Shown in pieces: positions 1-8,153 of a stretch of DNA of 41,295 nucleotides. The notes beneath the pieces were generated by a model. The model worked only from the letters and a program-made list of their open reading frames with translations. It had not been told where the DNA came from and ran no database searches. This DNA comes from an uncultured Acidimicrobiales bacterium (lineage in GTDB: Bacteria > Actinomycetota > Acidimicrobiia > Acidimicrobiales > SHLQ01). The stretch is taken from the NCBI GenBank assembly GCA_937969345.1, contig CALBVK010000166.1:1-41295 (forward strand), written 5' to 3'. The number at the start of each line of letters is the position of its first letter. Position 1 is the stretch's first letter. The translations under genes and the position numbers were made by a program.

Positions 1-183
1 GCGGTTCGGATTCGCTTTAGCCCCGACGGTGTCGAAGCCGATGACATCATCATCGGTTCCATCGAAACGATCGATCGGAGCCGTCCAGTCGCTGTCGTGA
101 GCTCGGACAACCGAGTCCGCGATGGCGTTCGAGAACGCGGCGCAAACGTGTTGCACAGCAGGCAACTCACCGCATTGCTGTAG
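1..183 (+). CDS. C-terminal fragment of a YacP-like NYN-domain (PIN-like) putative ribonuclease
   Basis: Frame 1 is open from the window edge: AVRIRFSPDGVEADDIIIGSIETIDRSRPVAVVSSDNRVRDGVRERGANVLHSRQLTALL*. The FSPxGxEADD...VVSSDxxVRDxVRxxGA pattern is typical of YacP/NYN C-termini. Confidence 0.75.
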   Translation, partial: AVRIRFSPDGVEADDIIIGSIETIDRSRPVAVVSSDNRVRDGVRERGANVLHSRQLTALL

Positions 184-216
184 CGGCATAGACCGTGGTG
201 GATAGGTAGGTAGGGG

Positions 217-1347
217 ATGGCCGAAAGCGAACGAGAGCCGCTCTCTCACCTAGTTGCTCGGGTTGTGACAGGCCTGGTCGTAATCGTTGTAGTCGTTCTG
301 CTCGGATGGGTGGCCTTGACGACGCTTTCGGTCGTAACAGGCTCGGTGGGTGACACAGCCAACGACCCCGAAGTCAACGTCGAGCCGTCAGCTCCCGAAG
401 TTCACGAGTCCACCCCGGAGTCATCGGTGGCAAAGGCTGCGTCCGACCTCGAGACGACGACTTCATTGCCGACTAAATCCGTTCGTGAGGAGCTGGTCGC
501 AGATGCCGTCGACTCGGAACCGCCGCCAATCAACTTCGGAGCGTTGCCGACGCCGGTGATTCAGGACTCGATTGGAGACAAGAGCACATCGCGCGTGCGC
601 GAGATAACCGTGGTCCTCGGTCCTGGCGAAGACGATGTGCTCGTTGCTGTAGACAACGGACAACTGCCCGTAGACACCAGTGGTAGCGGCGTCGCGGTTC
701 GAACAGAAACGCTTCTCGAGATGCTCTCCAATCGCGGGTTTGTTGTCGTCGAACGGCCCAGCACTTGCGAGGCAAGCTGTGAGGTCACGTTCTGGGTAAC
801 GGCGGGCGGCGGGTTTCAACAAGGTCATCCGGACGCAGTGCTGATGGTCTATGCGTCGGAGGCCACGGCGAGTACATCGACTGAGCTCGACGCGCTGCCA
901 GCGCTTACCCATCCACCCGATACGTGTCAGATGATCCTTGCTCCGCACCGTGGTGTCGCAGCATTGCCAGACGGGCAATCCCCGGTAGTGAATGAGGCTC
1001 TGGGGCAAGTCAACGTGCCACGTCACCGAAGCATCACGGCGATCGTCACCGAAGGCACGGGTCCGATCACGGTCACCGTCTGGAACAACGGAAAACCAGT
1101 CGAGCCTGATTCGAGCGGTATAGCGGTCCGGACCCGAGAGACGGCGCGCCTGTTCAGCGACCGGTTGCCGATCGTCTTCGAGCGCCCCGACGGCTGCGAA
1201 GCGGGATCGACCTATGAGTTCTGGATAACGCTCGCTCCGCAGTTTGCGGCGACCTACCCTGCGGCAGAATTGCGCCTGTACGCGGAACAAGGGACCGAGT
1301 TCTCCATCGAGCAAATCGAACGGCTCCCTGCGTACTCGTACAGGTAG
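217..1347 (+). CDS. Membrane-anchored protein, one N-terminal TM segment and two copies of an uncharacterised extracytoplasmic domain
   Basis: ORF of 376 aa. TM segment VVTGLVVIVVVVLLGWVAL, low-complexity linker, then two similar ~105-aa segments (VREITVVLGPG...ERPSTC... and HRSITAIVTEG...ERPDGC...). Confidence 0.8.
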   Translation: MAESEREPLSHLVARVVTGLVVIVVVVLLGWVALTTLSVVTGSVGDTANDPEVNVEPSAPEVHESTPESSVAKAASDLETTTSLPTKSVREELVADAVDSEPPPINFGALPTPVIQDSIGDKSTSRVREITVVLGPGEDDVLVAVDNGQLPVDTSGSGVAVRTETLLEMLSNRGFVVVERPSTCEASCEVTFWVTAGGGFQQGHPDAVLMVYASEATASTSTELDALPALTHPPDTCQMILAPHRGVAALPDGQSPVVNEALGQVNVPRHRSITAIVTEGTGPITVTVWNNGKPVEPDSSGIAVRTRETARLFSDRLPIVFERPDGCEAGSTYEFWITLAPQFAATYPAAELRLYAEQGTEFSIEQIERLPAYSYR

Positions 1348-1442
1348 CCCGCTCAATAAATCCCGAAATGCGGGAACCGGGCCGGTGCTTTGTTCGTAAC
1401 AACCATGTTCGCCACGTGCGGAATGAACGAACGGAGACCGCA

Positions 1443-2207
1443 ATGACCGAGACGCAGACAGAACCATCGAACCAGACTCCTGAGCCAGTCGCGCCGGAGA
1501 CTTCGGGCGATCAGCTCGGCAATATTTTGATCGGTACGGCGCTTGTTCTCTCGATCATCTTGTTGCTCGGCTTCCGGTGGGCCACAACCAATGGTGAGGA
1601 CGACGACCCCGAGCATCGTGACGCCGAAATCGAGTTCGTGCGGGATCGTGACGCTGAGGTCGAGTTCGCCCGGACGACTTACGTTCCCGAAGAACCGGAC
1701 TGCGAGTACGACGACGACGGTGATGCGGAGAGCCAATTTGCCGACGACCCACCGTGCGAGCCAAACACCGGCGGGCTGTTTCCCGACGAAGCCCCACGAG
1801 ACCGCGTGGTGGACGGCGTGATCGATTTCGACCGGTACGAGCGGCCAACGCTTCGAGCTGACCTCGCCGATCGCGCAAGCTCACGGCTACGCGAGGTCGA
1901 AATATCGCTTGGTCCCGGCAGGTCCGACGTGTCCATTGCAGTGCGCAACGATCGAGAAATCGACCAGTACGGCGACGGGATTGCCATTCGGACCGAGAAC
2001 GATGCGAGGTTGCTCAGCAGCACCCGATTCGTGGTCATCGAACGTCCCGATAATTGCCGAGACGGCTGTGACTTTCGCGTGTGGCTCACGATGGGTCGCA
2101 ACTTTCACGACCGTCACCCTGAAGCCGAGATCATGATCTATGCAGGCGACGATGCCGACGCTTGGATCGACGAGATCGACGAACTCCCAAACCGCGTCTA
2201 CCGGTAG
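1443..2207 (+). CDS. Membrane-anchored protein with one copy of the same domain and an acidic linker
   Basis: ATG at 1443 in the 1368-2207 ORF (MTETQTEPSN...). TM segment NILIGTALVLSIILLLGF, Asp/Glu-rich linker, then LREVEISLGPGRSDVSIAVRN...ERPDNCRDGCDF...LPNRVYR matching the neighbouring gene's repeats. Confidence 0.8.
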   Translation: MTETQTEPSNQTPEPVAPETSGDQLGNILIGTALVLSIILLLGFRWATTNGEDDDPEHRDAEIEFVRDRDAEVEFARTTYVPEEPDCEYDDDGDAESQFADDPPCEPNTGGLFPDEAPRDRVVDGVIDFDRYERPTLRADLADRASSRLREVEISLGPGRSDVSIAVRNDREIDQYGDGIAIRTENDARLLSSTRFVVIERPDNCRDGCDFRVWLTMGRNFHDRHPEAEIMIYAGDDADAWIDEIDELPNRVYR

Positions 2208-2273
2208 CCGCTAGGCGAGCGAACGGCCCAGTTAGATAATTCAATGTCACACCTCGTCTCTAGTGTTTGGGAC

Positions 2274-2477
2274 ATGAGCAACAACGACTCGATGACCATC
2301 GATTGCGACACGTGCGTCATGCAATCAACCCCAGCCTGCGACGATTGTGTTGTCACATACCTTTGCGGCGAGCGAGAAGTCGAACAGGCGGTCGTGATCA
2401 GCATGGCCGACTTCAAGGCCATGCGGGCACTTGCCGAAGTAGGACTGGTGCCTGACCTAAAGCACGAGGTTCGCTGA
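2274..2477 (+). CDS. Small Cys-rich protein with two CxxC motifs
   Basis: MSNNDSMTIDCDTCVMQSTPACDDCVVTYLCGEREVEQAVVISMADFKAMRALAEVGLVPDLKHEVR; in-frame ATG at 2244 is an alternative start. Confidence 0.65.
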   Translation: MSNNDSMTIDCDTCVMQSTPACDDCVVTYLCGEREVEQAVVISMADFKAMRALAEVGLVPDLKHEVR

Positions 2478-2521
2478 CCACCGGTAGAGCCAAACGGCCC
2501 CGGCGGCTCTAGATTTGGGCC

Positions 2522-3631
2522 ATGGGAGCCGGGGTTCTGCACGATGAGCTGACGACTCTTGCCGCCGCTCACAAGATCGACAAAGTGGGTGTTTGCTCGG
2601 CTGACGTGTTCACCGACGTGCGGGCGGCGCTTCATGAGCGCAAGGCGGCGGGTCTGAGCGCCGACATGCAATTCACGTATCGCAACCCCGACCGCGCCAC
2701 CGACCCGCGGCGTTCGCTCAGCGACGCCGAGACGATTGTCGTTTGCGCCCGCTCGTATCGCCGCACCGCGCCGGAGACCCAAACGGCGCCCACGGGAACC
2801 GCCGCCATTGCTGAATACGTGTGGGAACCGCACTATGGGGAACTCCGGATCGGTCTCGACGCAATAGCCCAACATCTGCGAAAGGCCGGATGGTCGAGCC
2901 GAGTGCTGATGGACGACAACGCGCTCGTCGACCGAGCCGCTGCCTATCGGGCCGGCATTGGATGGTGGGGCAAGAACTCCAACATCCTGGTACCGGGAAT
3001 CGGTAGCAAGTTCGTACTCGGTTCGGTCGTCACGAACGCACCCCTCGACGTTGTGGACGAACCGCTCGAGGATCAATGCGGACCGTGCCGACGTTGCATC
3101 GACGCATGTCCCACCGACGCCATCGTCGCCGACGGCGTCATCGACTCGAACCGGTGCCTCGCATGGCTCGTGCAGTCGGCGGGAGTGTTCCCGCACGAGT
3201 TTCGCGTCGCGTTGGGGGATCGAATTTATGGTTGTGATGACTGCCAGACGTCATGTCCCCCGAACGTGCTGTCCGATCGGCGCGATGCACCCGACACAAC
3301 CACCGGCATCACGACAGCGGCAGTGCGTGACCTGCTGACCTTGGACGACGACGCGCTGCTCGACAGATTTGGTGCCTGGTACATCCCACGCCGCGAGCCG
3401 CGATATCTCCGCCGTAATGCGCTGATCGTGCTCGCCAATACCGCCGACCCGGCCTCGCCGGACGTTCGAGAGCTGATCGAACGCTACGTCGGAAGTGTCG
3501 ACGAGATCGAGAAGGCTCATGCGATTTGGGCGGCTGATCGGTTGGGCTACGACGACCTCGTGGCCGGCTGTGACGCAGGCGGTAGCGAGATTGTCCAGAG
3601 CGAGCTCGCGCTCATCGGCGGTCTCCCATGA
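2522..3631 (+). CDS. queG: Epoxyqueuosine reductase QueG
   Basis: 369 aa with two 4Fe-4S motifs (CGPCRRCIDACPTDAI; CDDCQTSCPPN) and the AAYRAGIGWWGKNSNILVPGIGSKFVLG region typical of QueG. Confidence 0.92.
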   Translation: MGAGVLHDELTTLAAAHKIDKVGVCSADVFTDVRAALHERKAAGLSADMQFTYRNPDRATDPRRSLSDAETIVVCARSYRRTAPETQTAPTGTAAIAEYVWEPHYGELRIGLDAIAQHLRKAGWSSRVLMDDNALVDRAAAYRAGIGWWGKNSNILVPGIGSKFVLGSVVTNAPLDVVDEPLEDQCGPCRRCIDACPTDAIVADGVIDSNRCLAWLVQSAGVFPHEFRVALGDRIYGCDDCQTSCPPNVLSDRRDAPDTTTGITTAAVRDLLTLDDDALLDRFGAWYIPRREPRYLRRNALIVLANTADPASPDVRELIERYVGSVDEIEKAHAIWAADRLGYDDLVAGCDAGGSEIVQSELALIGGLP

Positions 3632-4782
3632 CCGGGAAACACTTGCTCGTCACGAACGATTTCCCGCCAAAGGTTGGCGGAATTCAGCAGTACTTGTGGG
3701 AGCTGTGGAAACGGCTTGACCCGCAGACGTTCGAGGTGCACACGACGCCGTACGCCAAAGAAACCGCGTTCGGTTCCGCTGAGTCGTTCGACGCTGCCGC
3801 CGAATACACGATCCACCGCTCCCAAGAGCCATTCCTTCTCCCGTACCCCTGGCTTGCGACGCGGCTCAACCGTGCCGCCGAGGCGTTCGGGGCATCAATG
3901 CACGTCATCGACCCGGCGGTTCCACTCGGAATGATCGGACCGTCACTCGATCGTCCCTACGTTGCTGTTCTTCACGGCGCCGAAGTGACGGTTCCTGGCC
4001 GCCTACCGGGCAGTCGTCAGGCGCTCGCCAGAGTTCTCGACAACGCAACGGCGGTGATCTCCGCTGGCGAGTACGCCCTCAGCGAAGCTGAACGGGCCGT
4101 TGGTCGGGACTTACACAACATCGTGATCCCTCCAGGCGTGGACACCGACCGGTACGCCCCAATCTCCACACAGCGCACAACGCAGATCCGAGCCAAGTAT
4201 GGGGTTGGTCCGGACGTTCCCTTTATCTTTAGCGTGTCGCGGCTCGTGCCGCGGAAGGGCATGGACACGCTCGTCGCGGTGGCGTCGATGCTCCGAGCCA
4301 CGCACCCCGACGTGCAGGTGCTGATCGCTGGCGGCGGCCGAGACGAGTCTCGTTTGCAGCGGCGAATCGATCGGTTGGGCGCCCCGGTGCGGCTATTGGG
4401 CAAGATCGACGAGCAAGACAAGATCGACCTCCTCGGCGCTGCCGATATCTCGGCGATGTTGTGCCGCAACCGTTGGGGCGGACTCGAACAAGAGGGTTTT
4501 GGCATCGTCTTTATCGAGGCTGCCGCTGCTGGCACGCCGCAGATCGCTGGCCAGTCCGGGGGAGCCGACGAAGCTGTGCTCGATGGGGTGACTGGTCGGG
4601 TCGTTCCGGCGGATGCGTCGGTGACCGACACGACGAAGATCTTCTCCGAAATGCTTGACGATCACCATGGCCGGGTACGCATGGGAGCGGCTGCGCGCGA
4701 GCGCGCTGTCGAACACTTTTCATACGACGTGCTGGCGGCGCGTTTGGGGGAGGCACTTGCAGAATGGACGGGGGGAACATGA
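3628..4782 (+). CDS. GT4-family glycosyltransferase, PimB-like
   Basis: VTNDFPPKVGGIQQYLWELWKRL N-terminus; FSVSRLVPRKGMDTL; EQEGFGIVFIEAAAAGTPQIAGQSGGADEAV. Overlaps the queG stop by 4 nt. Confidence 0.85.
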   Translation: MTGKHLLVTNDFPPKVGGIQQYLWELWKRLDPQTFEVHTTPYAKETAFGSAESFDAAAEYTIHRSQEPFLLPYPWLATRLNRAAEAFGASMHVIDPAVPLGMIGPSLDRPYVAVLHGAEVTVPGRLPGSRQALARVLDNATAVISAGEYALSEAERAVGRDLHNIVIPPGVDTDRYAPISTQRTTQIRAKYGVGPDVPFIFSVSRLVPRKGMDTLVAVASMLRATHPDVQVLIAGGGRDESRLQRRIDRLGAPVRLLGKIDEQDKIDLLGAADISAMLCRNRWGGLEQEGFGIVFIEAAAAGTPQIAGQSGGADEAVLDGVTGRVVPADASVTDTTKIFSEMLDDHHGRVRMGAAARERAVEHFSYDVLAARLGEALAEWTGGT

Positions 4783-4801
4783 GCACCGGTGAGGAGCAGC
4801 G

Positions 4802-5287
4802 ATGAGTGCGTCGGACAAAAGTCCAAGGGTGCCAAAGGCATCGGTGATGGGCGACCCAGATAGCGCTGCAGCGAAACGCATGCTCACGCTCAGCCTGCAA
4901 CTGACCGTCGTATTTGGCGTGTTGTCGCTCCTGACCTACCTGCTGGCCGAAGGACTCGACACGATCTTCGCCGTTGCATGTTCGGTCCTGTTCGCCATCG
5001 GAACCTTGTTGCTCGCTCTCGGGTTTTGGAATGGGATCCAGCGGAGTCGGATCGACGAGGTGACGCTCACCGGTTTGGTCGCCGTCGACTCCAGTCACGT
5101 GCCCTCGCGGGCACGAAACATGCTGTGGGGAGCGATTGTTCTTCAGCTTGTCATCGGCATCCTCTTTGGTTCCTTGCGTCCGTTCACCCAGCAAGCGTTC
5201 GGACTGCTGGTGCCCACACTCGGGCTCGGATTCGCGGCGCTATGGGGGTCCCGATTCGCGGCGTTTCACGAACGTGACGAACGCTAG
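4802..5287 (+). CDS. Multi-TM conserved membrane protein, function unknown
   Basis: 161 aa with about four hydrophobic segments; GAGGAG upstream of the ATG. Confidence 0.7.
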   Translation: MSASDKSPRVPKASVMGDPDSAAAKRMLTLSLQLTVVFGVLSLLTYLLAEGLDTIFAVACSVLFAIGTLLLALGFWNGIQRSRIDEVTLTGLVAVDSSHVPSRARNMLWGAIVLQLVIGILFGSLRPFTQQAFGLLVPTLGLGFAALWGSRFAAFHERDER

Positions 5288-5410
5288 TTAGACACTGAGT
5301 GGTCGTTACACCACATCGCGCCAACAAGATGGAGTTTTGCCGAGCCCGTGGGCGGGTTTGGGCCCCGGAGTCGGCTACTCTGCGAGTGCTGTCGACACCT
5401 AGGGAGCACA

Positions 5411-5860
5411 ATGTCTGATCATGCAGCTGAGCGCACAGAAATCGATGCATCACCTGAGGCTTGCTTTGCCGTAGCGATCGACTTTCCGAGCTACACCGAG
5501 TGGGCGAGCGACATCAAAGAAGTTGAGGTCGTTGCCCACGATGACACCGGGCGTGGTGGCGATGTTGCGTACCGAGTGGCCGCTATGGGCCGCTCGACCA
5601 GCTACACCCTTCGCTACAGCTACGGCTCGAACCCATTGCGGATGTCGTGGCGCCTTATCGAAGGCGACGTCATGGAGCGCATTGACGGCGAATACGAGTT
5701 TGTACCGATCGGCGACGGATCGCGATGCGAAGTGCGTTACTACGTTTCCATCGACATGCTCGTCCCATTGCCGGGCTTCGTGAAACGTCGTGCCGAAGCC
5801 AAGATTCTTCACACCGCAATGGACGATCTGAAGAAGCGAGTCGAGTCGGCCGCAGGGTGA
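5411..5860 (+). CDS. SRPBCC (START-like/polyketide cyclase) family protein
   Basis: ATG at 5411: MSDHAAERTEIDASPEACFAVAIDFPSYTEWASDIKEVEVV... typical of SRPBCC family. Confidence 0.85.
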   Translation: MSDHAAERTEIDASPEACFAVAIDFPSYTEWASDIKEVEVVAHDDTGRGGDVAYRVAAMGRSTSYTLRYSYGSNPLRMSWRLIEGDVMERIDGEYEFVPIGDGSRCEVRYYVSIDMLVPLPGFVKRRAEAKILHTAMDDLKKRVESAAG

Positions 5861-7197
5861 GTCCTGTGGATCTGGACCGCGTCCAGGAGGCACGTCGTCG
5901 CCTAGAGACCGCAGATGCGACCACGCGCAATTCTGACGCGTCGATCCGGATCGTCGAACTTCATTCGCCTCGCGTTGGCGAGGCGCCACTCGAACTCGAT
6001 CGCGGGTTCTGCGTCCTGGCCAGTATGTCTGGCCCAGCACGTCAGGCGCTTGCTGCGACGATCGACGCCGTACGTACGAACAACGAACATATTGGCCTGG
6101 CCGGCGTCGTGGAATCGTATGGCCGCCGCAGTCGCATGCATCAACAGCGAGTCGAGCCCAAGACGGCTCCGGGAACCTCTCTGGTTCCGACGTTGTCCAT
6201 CTTTGGACGATCGGCGCACACCGAAGAGATCGAGCAATTGCACGAGGTCATCGAGACCATCGACCGAGCGGTTTTGCTGTCCAGTGCCGAACTTCGTGGC
6301 GCAGACGCAGCTGCAGCGGCGCTCGACGCCGAACTCGCTATCGGAGGATCGACCGCGGGGGTTCGGGCAAGCACAGATATCGAGCTGTACTCGCCGACGA
6401 ATCCGTTGACCGACGACCAACAGGTCTTGGCCGCCCTCGATAGCGTCGCTCTGCCAGTCGAACAGGTCGACCTGATTCGCAAAGCGGTCGCTGCGCTCCG
6501 GGCGGACACCCAACGCACGCGCTTGCAGGCTGCGTGCAGCCAAGCAGCCGCGGCTCGCTCACAGGTGCAACCAACCGATGGCCAACAGGTCAACATGATG
6601 GCTGAGCTCGCGGTCGCTGAGGCCGACGGAACACTCGCCGAATACGACATGGAGCCCGGGTCGTCGGCCGAAACGCTTACGAGACAGCTCGCGGAGATCG
6701 GCATCGACGCAACGGCCTTCACCGCCCCCGAAATCGCCGATCGCATCATCGGCGAGAGCGAAGAGCTCGAGTCCATCCGAGCCCGTCTGATCACCTCGAT
6801 CGAGTCCGTCGCCAACTCGCCCGAGGTGGAGCGCCTCACAACCGAACGGCGTGACGTGGAACGTCAGCGGCTACGAATTACGCGCCGACTGCGCAGCCAA
6901 CAACAGTTGCTCGCCGTTGCTCGAGACGAGTCCACGCGGCTCGGCTTCGATCAGCACACACTCGACCTACGCGACGCAGCCGAACGACCAACGCCGATTC
7001 TGATCGAAGATCCACTCGACGATTTGCCAGCACGCCTGAGCGGCGCAATTCTGTCGACCTTGTTGCGCCACAGCGCACAAACCCAGGTCATCTGTGTCTC
7101 GGACCAGCTCGACCTTCGCCAATGGTGTAATTCGGTGGGGGATCGCGCAGGCTGGGTGCAGGCATCTGGCTGGTTTGCTGGGAGGAATGAATGCTGA
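5857..7197 (+). CDS. SMC/RecF-like coiled-coil protein with a degenerate ATPase head
   Basis: GTG at 5857 overlapping the previous stop (GTGA). N-terminal IRIVELHSPRVGEAPLELDRGFCVLASMSGPARQALAATIDAVR, Ala/Gln/Arg/Glu-rich middle, C-terminal PILIEDPLDDLPARLSGAILSTLLRHSAQTQVICVSDQLDL. Confidence 0.65.
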   Translation: MSPVDLDRVQEARRRLETADATTRNSDASIRIVELHSPRVGEAPLELDRGFCVLASMSGPARQALAATIDAVRTNNEHIGLAGVVESYGRRSRMHQQRVEPKTAPGTSLVPTLSIFGRSAHTEEIEQLHEVIETIDRAVLLSSAELRGADAAAAALDAELAIGGSTAGVRASTDIELYSPTNPLTDDQQVLAALDSVALPVEQVDLIRKAVAALRADTQRTRLQAACSQAAAARSQVQPTDGQQVNMMAELAVAEADGTLAEYDMEPGSSAETLTRQLAEIGIDATAFTAPEIADRIIGESEELESIRARLITSIESVANSPEVERLTTERRDVERQRLRITRRLRSQQQLLAVARDESTRLGFDQHTLDLRDAAERPTPILIEDPLDDLPARLSGAILSTLLRHSAQTQVICVSDQLDLRQWCNSVGDRAGWVQASGWFAGRNEC

Positions 7198-8135
7198 CCA
7201 TTGGTTTTGACGTAGGCGGCACAAACGTACGTGGTGTCGTGCTTCGTCCTGGCAGCACCGAACCGCTCGCTATCCGCCGGGCGCGTACCCGTCCAGACGG
7301 TGATGTTTTGGTCGACACGATCGTCGATGTCACGAACGGTCTGATCGACGACATCGGTGAGCCGGTCGACGCCGTGGGTCTTGGCATGGCAGCGCTCATG
7401 GATTCTGAAGGCACGCTTCGCTATGCACCAAATATTCCTGGCGTGGTCAATTACCCGCTCGTCCCAAAGGTCGTTGAACGCCTTGGATTGCCCGTTGTAG
7501 CCGAGAACGACGCCACCGCCGCAACATGGGCCGAAGCCAAGTACGGCGCAGGTGTTGGCTATGACCACATGGCGTTTGTTGCGCTCGGAACCGGTATCGG
7601 AACCGGCTTTGTACTTGACGGCAAACTGCATCGTGGCGCCCACGGCTATGCCGGTGAGGCCGGCCACATCACCATCCAGCGCGATGGCCCCCAGCACATC
7701 ACCGGTGCGAGCGGCCCTTGGGAGTACTACGCATCGGGCAACGGCCTCGGTATTCTGGCCCGCCGATGGGCCGCTGAGGGCCGTGTCGATGCGCTCGTCG
7801 AGCGCGCAGGTTCGGTCGCCGCTATTCGTGGAGAGCACGTCAATGAGCTCTTAAACGAGGGCGAACCCGGCATCGAGGCGCTCATTGCTCGTTTCGCCCG
7901 TGACGTCGCTGTGGGTATGGCCGACCTCGTGTATGTCCTCGACCCCGAGATCATCGTTCTCGGCGGGGGACTTGTCGACCTCGGCGAGTGCCTCCGTAAG
8001 AACATCGAGGACAGCCTCGCTGAGCGAATCTTAGGCGCGGCATACCGACCGCGAGTTCCGGTCGTTACCGCAAAGCTCGGCTCGTATGCCGGAGCAATTG
8101 GTTCGGCCGCACTCGCCGCTGAGCTCGTCTCCTAG
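7191..8135 (+). CDS. glk: ROK-family glucokinase
   Basis: IGFDVGGTNVRGVVL; ALGTGIGTGFVLDGKLHRGAHGYAGEAGHITI; IIVLGGGLVD. The ROK Zn-binding CxC motif is not apparent. Confidence 0.85.
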   Translation: MLTIGFDVGGTNVRGVVLRPGSTEPLAIRRARTRPDGDVLVDTIVDVTNGLIDDIGEPVDAVGLGMAALMDSEGTLRYAPNIPGVVNYPLVPKVVERLGLPVVAENDATAATWAEAKYGAGVGYDHMAFVALGTGIGTGFVLDGKLHRGAHGYAGEAGHITIQRDGPQHITGASGPWEYYASGNGLGILARRWAAEGRVDALVERAGSVAAIRGEHVNELLNEGEPGIEALIARFARDVAVGMADLVYVLDPEIIVLGGGLVDLGECLRKNIEDSLAERILGAAYRPRVPVVTAKLGSYAGAIGSAALAAELVS

Positions 8136-8153
8136 GCGTCGACAACAGTGGGG

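Noticed and set aside
1361-1375. TCCCG-aaatg-CGGGA hairpin after the first membrane-protein gene
   Set aside because: Too short and without a T-tract; not convincing as a terminator.
463-1467. 334-aa minus-strand ORF antisense to the two-domain membrane protein
   Set aside because: Arg/Leu-rich translation without recognisable domains, typical of antisense frames in GC-rich DNA; the plus-strand product has TM and repeated domains.
6951-7838. 295-aa minus-strand ORF
   Set aside because: Antisense to the SMC-like and ROK kinase genes; no family signature.
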